The notes below the pieces were generated by a model that had not been told where the DNA came from, did no database searches, and saw nothing but the letters and a program-made list of their open reading frames with translations. The position numbers and the translations under genes were made by a program. From contig WAQA01000230.1 of assembly GCA_015520475.1 (NCBI GenBank), positions 1 through 5,944 of the forward strand: 5,944 nt of DNA, in the 5' to 3' direction. This document shows positions 5,249 through 5,944 of the stretch, one piece after another. This stretch comes from Candidatus Bathyarchaeota archaeon. Its GTDB lineage: Archaea; Thermoproteota; Bathyarchaeia; Bathyarchaeales; WAQA01. Each line of letters begins with the position of its first letter. The first letter of the stretch is position 1.

Positions 5249-5554
5249 ATGGAGGTTAAGGTCATATCCGAAAAGAAGAATATCCTCCTAAAGAGGAGAG
5301 AGGTTCTCTTCAGCGTATCTCATCAAGGCCAAGGAACACCAAGCAGACTTGAGGTTAAGGAGAAGCTGGCTTCGCTGCTAAATGCAGACTTAGACTGTAT
5401 ATTCATAAGGAAGATGGAGACTAAAACGGGCTCCTCAAGAACTATTGGAGAAGCAAACGTCTACGATGATAGGGAACAGGCTGAAAGGATCGAGCCTGAA
5501 CATATAATCTCTAGGAACAAACCTGATAGAGAGGAAGGAGGAGAGGAGGGTTAA
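5249..5554 (+). CDS. rps24e: 30S ribosomal protein S24e
   Basis: Small-subunit ribosomal protein shared by archaea and eukaryotes and absent from bacteria. The protein is 101 aa, the usual archaeal length. Family features: an N-terminal strand pattern MEVKVISEKKNILLKRREV, the HQGQGTPSR segment (25-33) after FSVSH, VKEKLASLLNAD (36-47) and the glycine-rich GSSRTIGEANVYDD (61-74). The tail is acidic and Gly/Glu-rich (DREEGGEEG), and its codons form the ribosome binding site of the next gene. It starts 40 bases after the dephospho-CoA kinase stop. The gap holds only a possible A/T element (AAATTATAG near 5206-5214), so it is probably part of the same transcript. The stop codon overlaps the next ATG by one base. 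Confidence 0.95.
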   Translation: MEVKVISEKKNILLKRREVLFSVSHQGQGTPSRLEVKEKLASLLNADLDCIFIRKMETKTGSSRTIGEANVYDDREQAERIEPEHIISRNKPDREEGGEEG

Positions 5555-5745
5555 TGTCTAAGAGTGATGAGTCATCAAAGAAGAAGAGGTTCATCTCAGC
5601 ATATTATAAGATTGAGGATGGAAAATTGAAGAGGCTGCTTCCCTTCTGTGAGAGGTGCGGTCCAGGATATTTCATGGCGGATCATGGCGACAGATTCTCA
5701 TGTGGACATTGCGGCTTCACCAAGTATAAGCAGAAGGCGGAGTAG
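5554..5745 (+). CDS. rps27ae: 30S ribosomal protein S27Ae (zinc ribbon)
   Basis: Zinc-binding ribosomal protein of the small subunit head. In eukaryotes it is made as a ubiquitin fusion; here, as in archaea generally, it stands alone at 63 aa. The zinc ribbon is C32-x2-C35 (CERC) and C50-x2-C53 (CGHC). The family pattern YYKIEDGKLKR (17-27) precedes it, then CGPGYFMADHGDRFSCGHCG. The N-terminus is Ser/Lys-rich. ATG shares its A with the TAA of rps24e (TAATG), and GGAGG within the rps24e tail serves as ribosome site, so translation is coupled. In many archaea kae1/bud32 follows; here the next reading frame is on the opposite strand. Confidence 0.95.
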   Translation: MSKSDESSKKKRFISAYYKIEDGKLKRLLPFCERCGPGYFMADHGDRFSCGHCGFTKYKQKAE

Positions 5746-5757
5746 CAGCGGAACCAG

Positions 5758-5944
5758 TCAATCCTCACCTGAAACCTTCGCTTGGAGCAGCATAAGAGAG
5801 GCTGCTAAGAGAAGCGCTATGGTTAATATTATTATCACGTTTCTGACGAATTGGTAATGCATAGTATTCTCGAATGCAGGCAAGTATCGAAGCCAGAGAT
5901 AGACTATCAACAGCAACATAAAGAATACGGATAATAAATGAAAC
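5758..5944 (-). CDS. Probable membrane protein, C-terminal end only (runs in from the right edge)
   Basis: On the reverse strand a frame is open from the window edge to TGA at 5760-5758, giving the last 61 residues of a protein. It has two strongly hydrophobic stretches that look like membrane helices: HLLSVFFMLLLIVYLWL (2-18) and VIIILTIALLLAASLMLL (36-53). They are joined by a short polar loop (RYLPAFENTMHYQFVRN) and followed by a short polar tail, AKVSGED. Ile ATA-rich codon use fits the neighbours. It would converge with rps27ae across a 12-base gap. No family is recognisable from this fragment, and a chance open frame is not excluded because a second reverse frame is also open over much of the same stretch. 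Confidence 0.5.
   Translation of the reverse strand, partial: FHLLSVFFMLLLIVYLWLRYLPAFENTMHYQFVRNVIIILTIALLLAASLMLLQAKVSGED

Noticed and set aside
5648..5857. 69-codon plus-strand open frame overlapping rps27ae
   Set aside because: It starts inside the rps27ae zinc ribbon in another frame and is Ser/Arg-rich with no domain; most of it is a shadow of rps27ae and of the reverse membrane-protein frame.
1..5944. CRISPR arrays, insertion sequences, tRNA or rRNA genes, defence systems
   Set aside because: No regularly spaced repeats, no transposase or integrase signatures, no cloverleaf or rRNA-like segments. The gene content is housekeeping.

Overview
The window is archaeal, most likely from a thermophilic member of the TACK/Thermoproteota side. 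It encodes archaeal RNA polymerase subunits Rpo7 and RpoH, Spt4, the eukaryote-type ribosomal proteins S24e and S27Ae, archaeal-type phosphopantetheine adenylyltransferase and GTP-dependent dephospho-CoA kinase. Arg is mostly AGA/AGG and Ile is mostly ATA. Promoters look like TATA boxes sitting just upstream of short or absent leaders. I cannot place the lineage more precisely from the sequence alone.

Layout. At the left edge a minus-strand conserved-looking hypothetical gene runs off the window (476 to 1). It is divergent from trmI (tRNA m1A methyltransferase, 548-1321), and the two share one near-symmetric TATA region. A GyaR-like 2-hydroxyacid dehydrogenase follows with its own promoter and a T-rich terminator (1401-2411). 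A minus-strand RpoH gene (3105-2560) is divergent from coaD (3227-3736). From about 3896 to 5745 lies a compact plus-strand cluster: rpo7, spt4, GTP-dependent dephospho-CoA kinase, rps24e, rps27ae. Its genes overlap or are spaced 40 nt or less. This is a known archaeal gene order linking transcription, CoA synthesis and the ribosome. At the right edge the open C-terminus of a probable membrane protein enters on the minus strand.

Function. Rpo7 forms the RNA polymerase stalk with Rpo4. Spt4 joins Spt5 as an elongation factor on the polymerase clamp. RpoH is the jaw/assembly subunit. CoaD and the dephospho-CoA kinase are the last two steps of CoA biosynthesis and sit about 1 kb apart on the same strand.

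Two points stand out. First, RpoH is 181 residues rather than the usual archaeal ~75-85. It carries an extra N-terminal domain of restriction-endonuclease-like (Mrr-like) character, giving the two-domain architecture of eukaryotic RPB5, and it is not next to rpoB. Second, the N-terminus of Rpo7 is fully readable in frame, but the codon where the family has its initiator Met is ACG. It has a good Shine-Dalgarno sequence at the right distance, and there is no ATG, GTG or TTG before residue 32. This suggests either a non-AUG start or a T-to-C sequence error.
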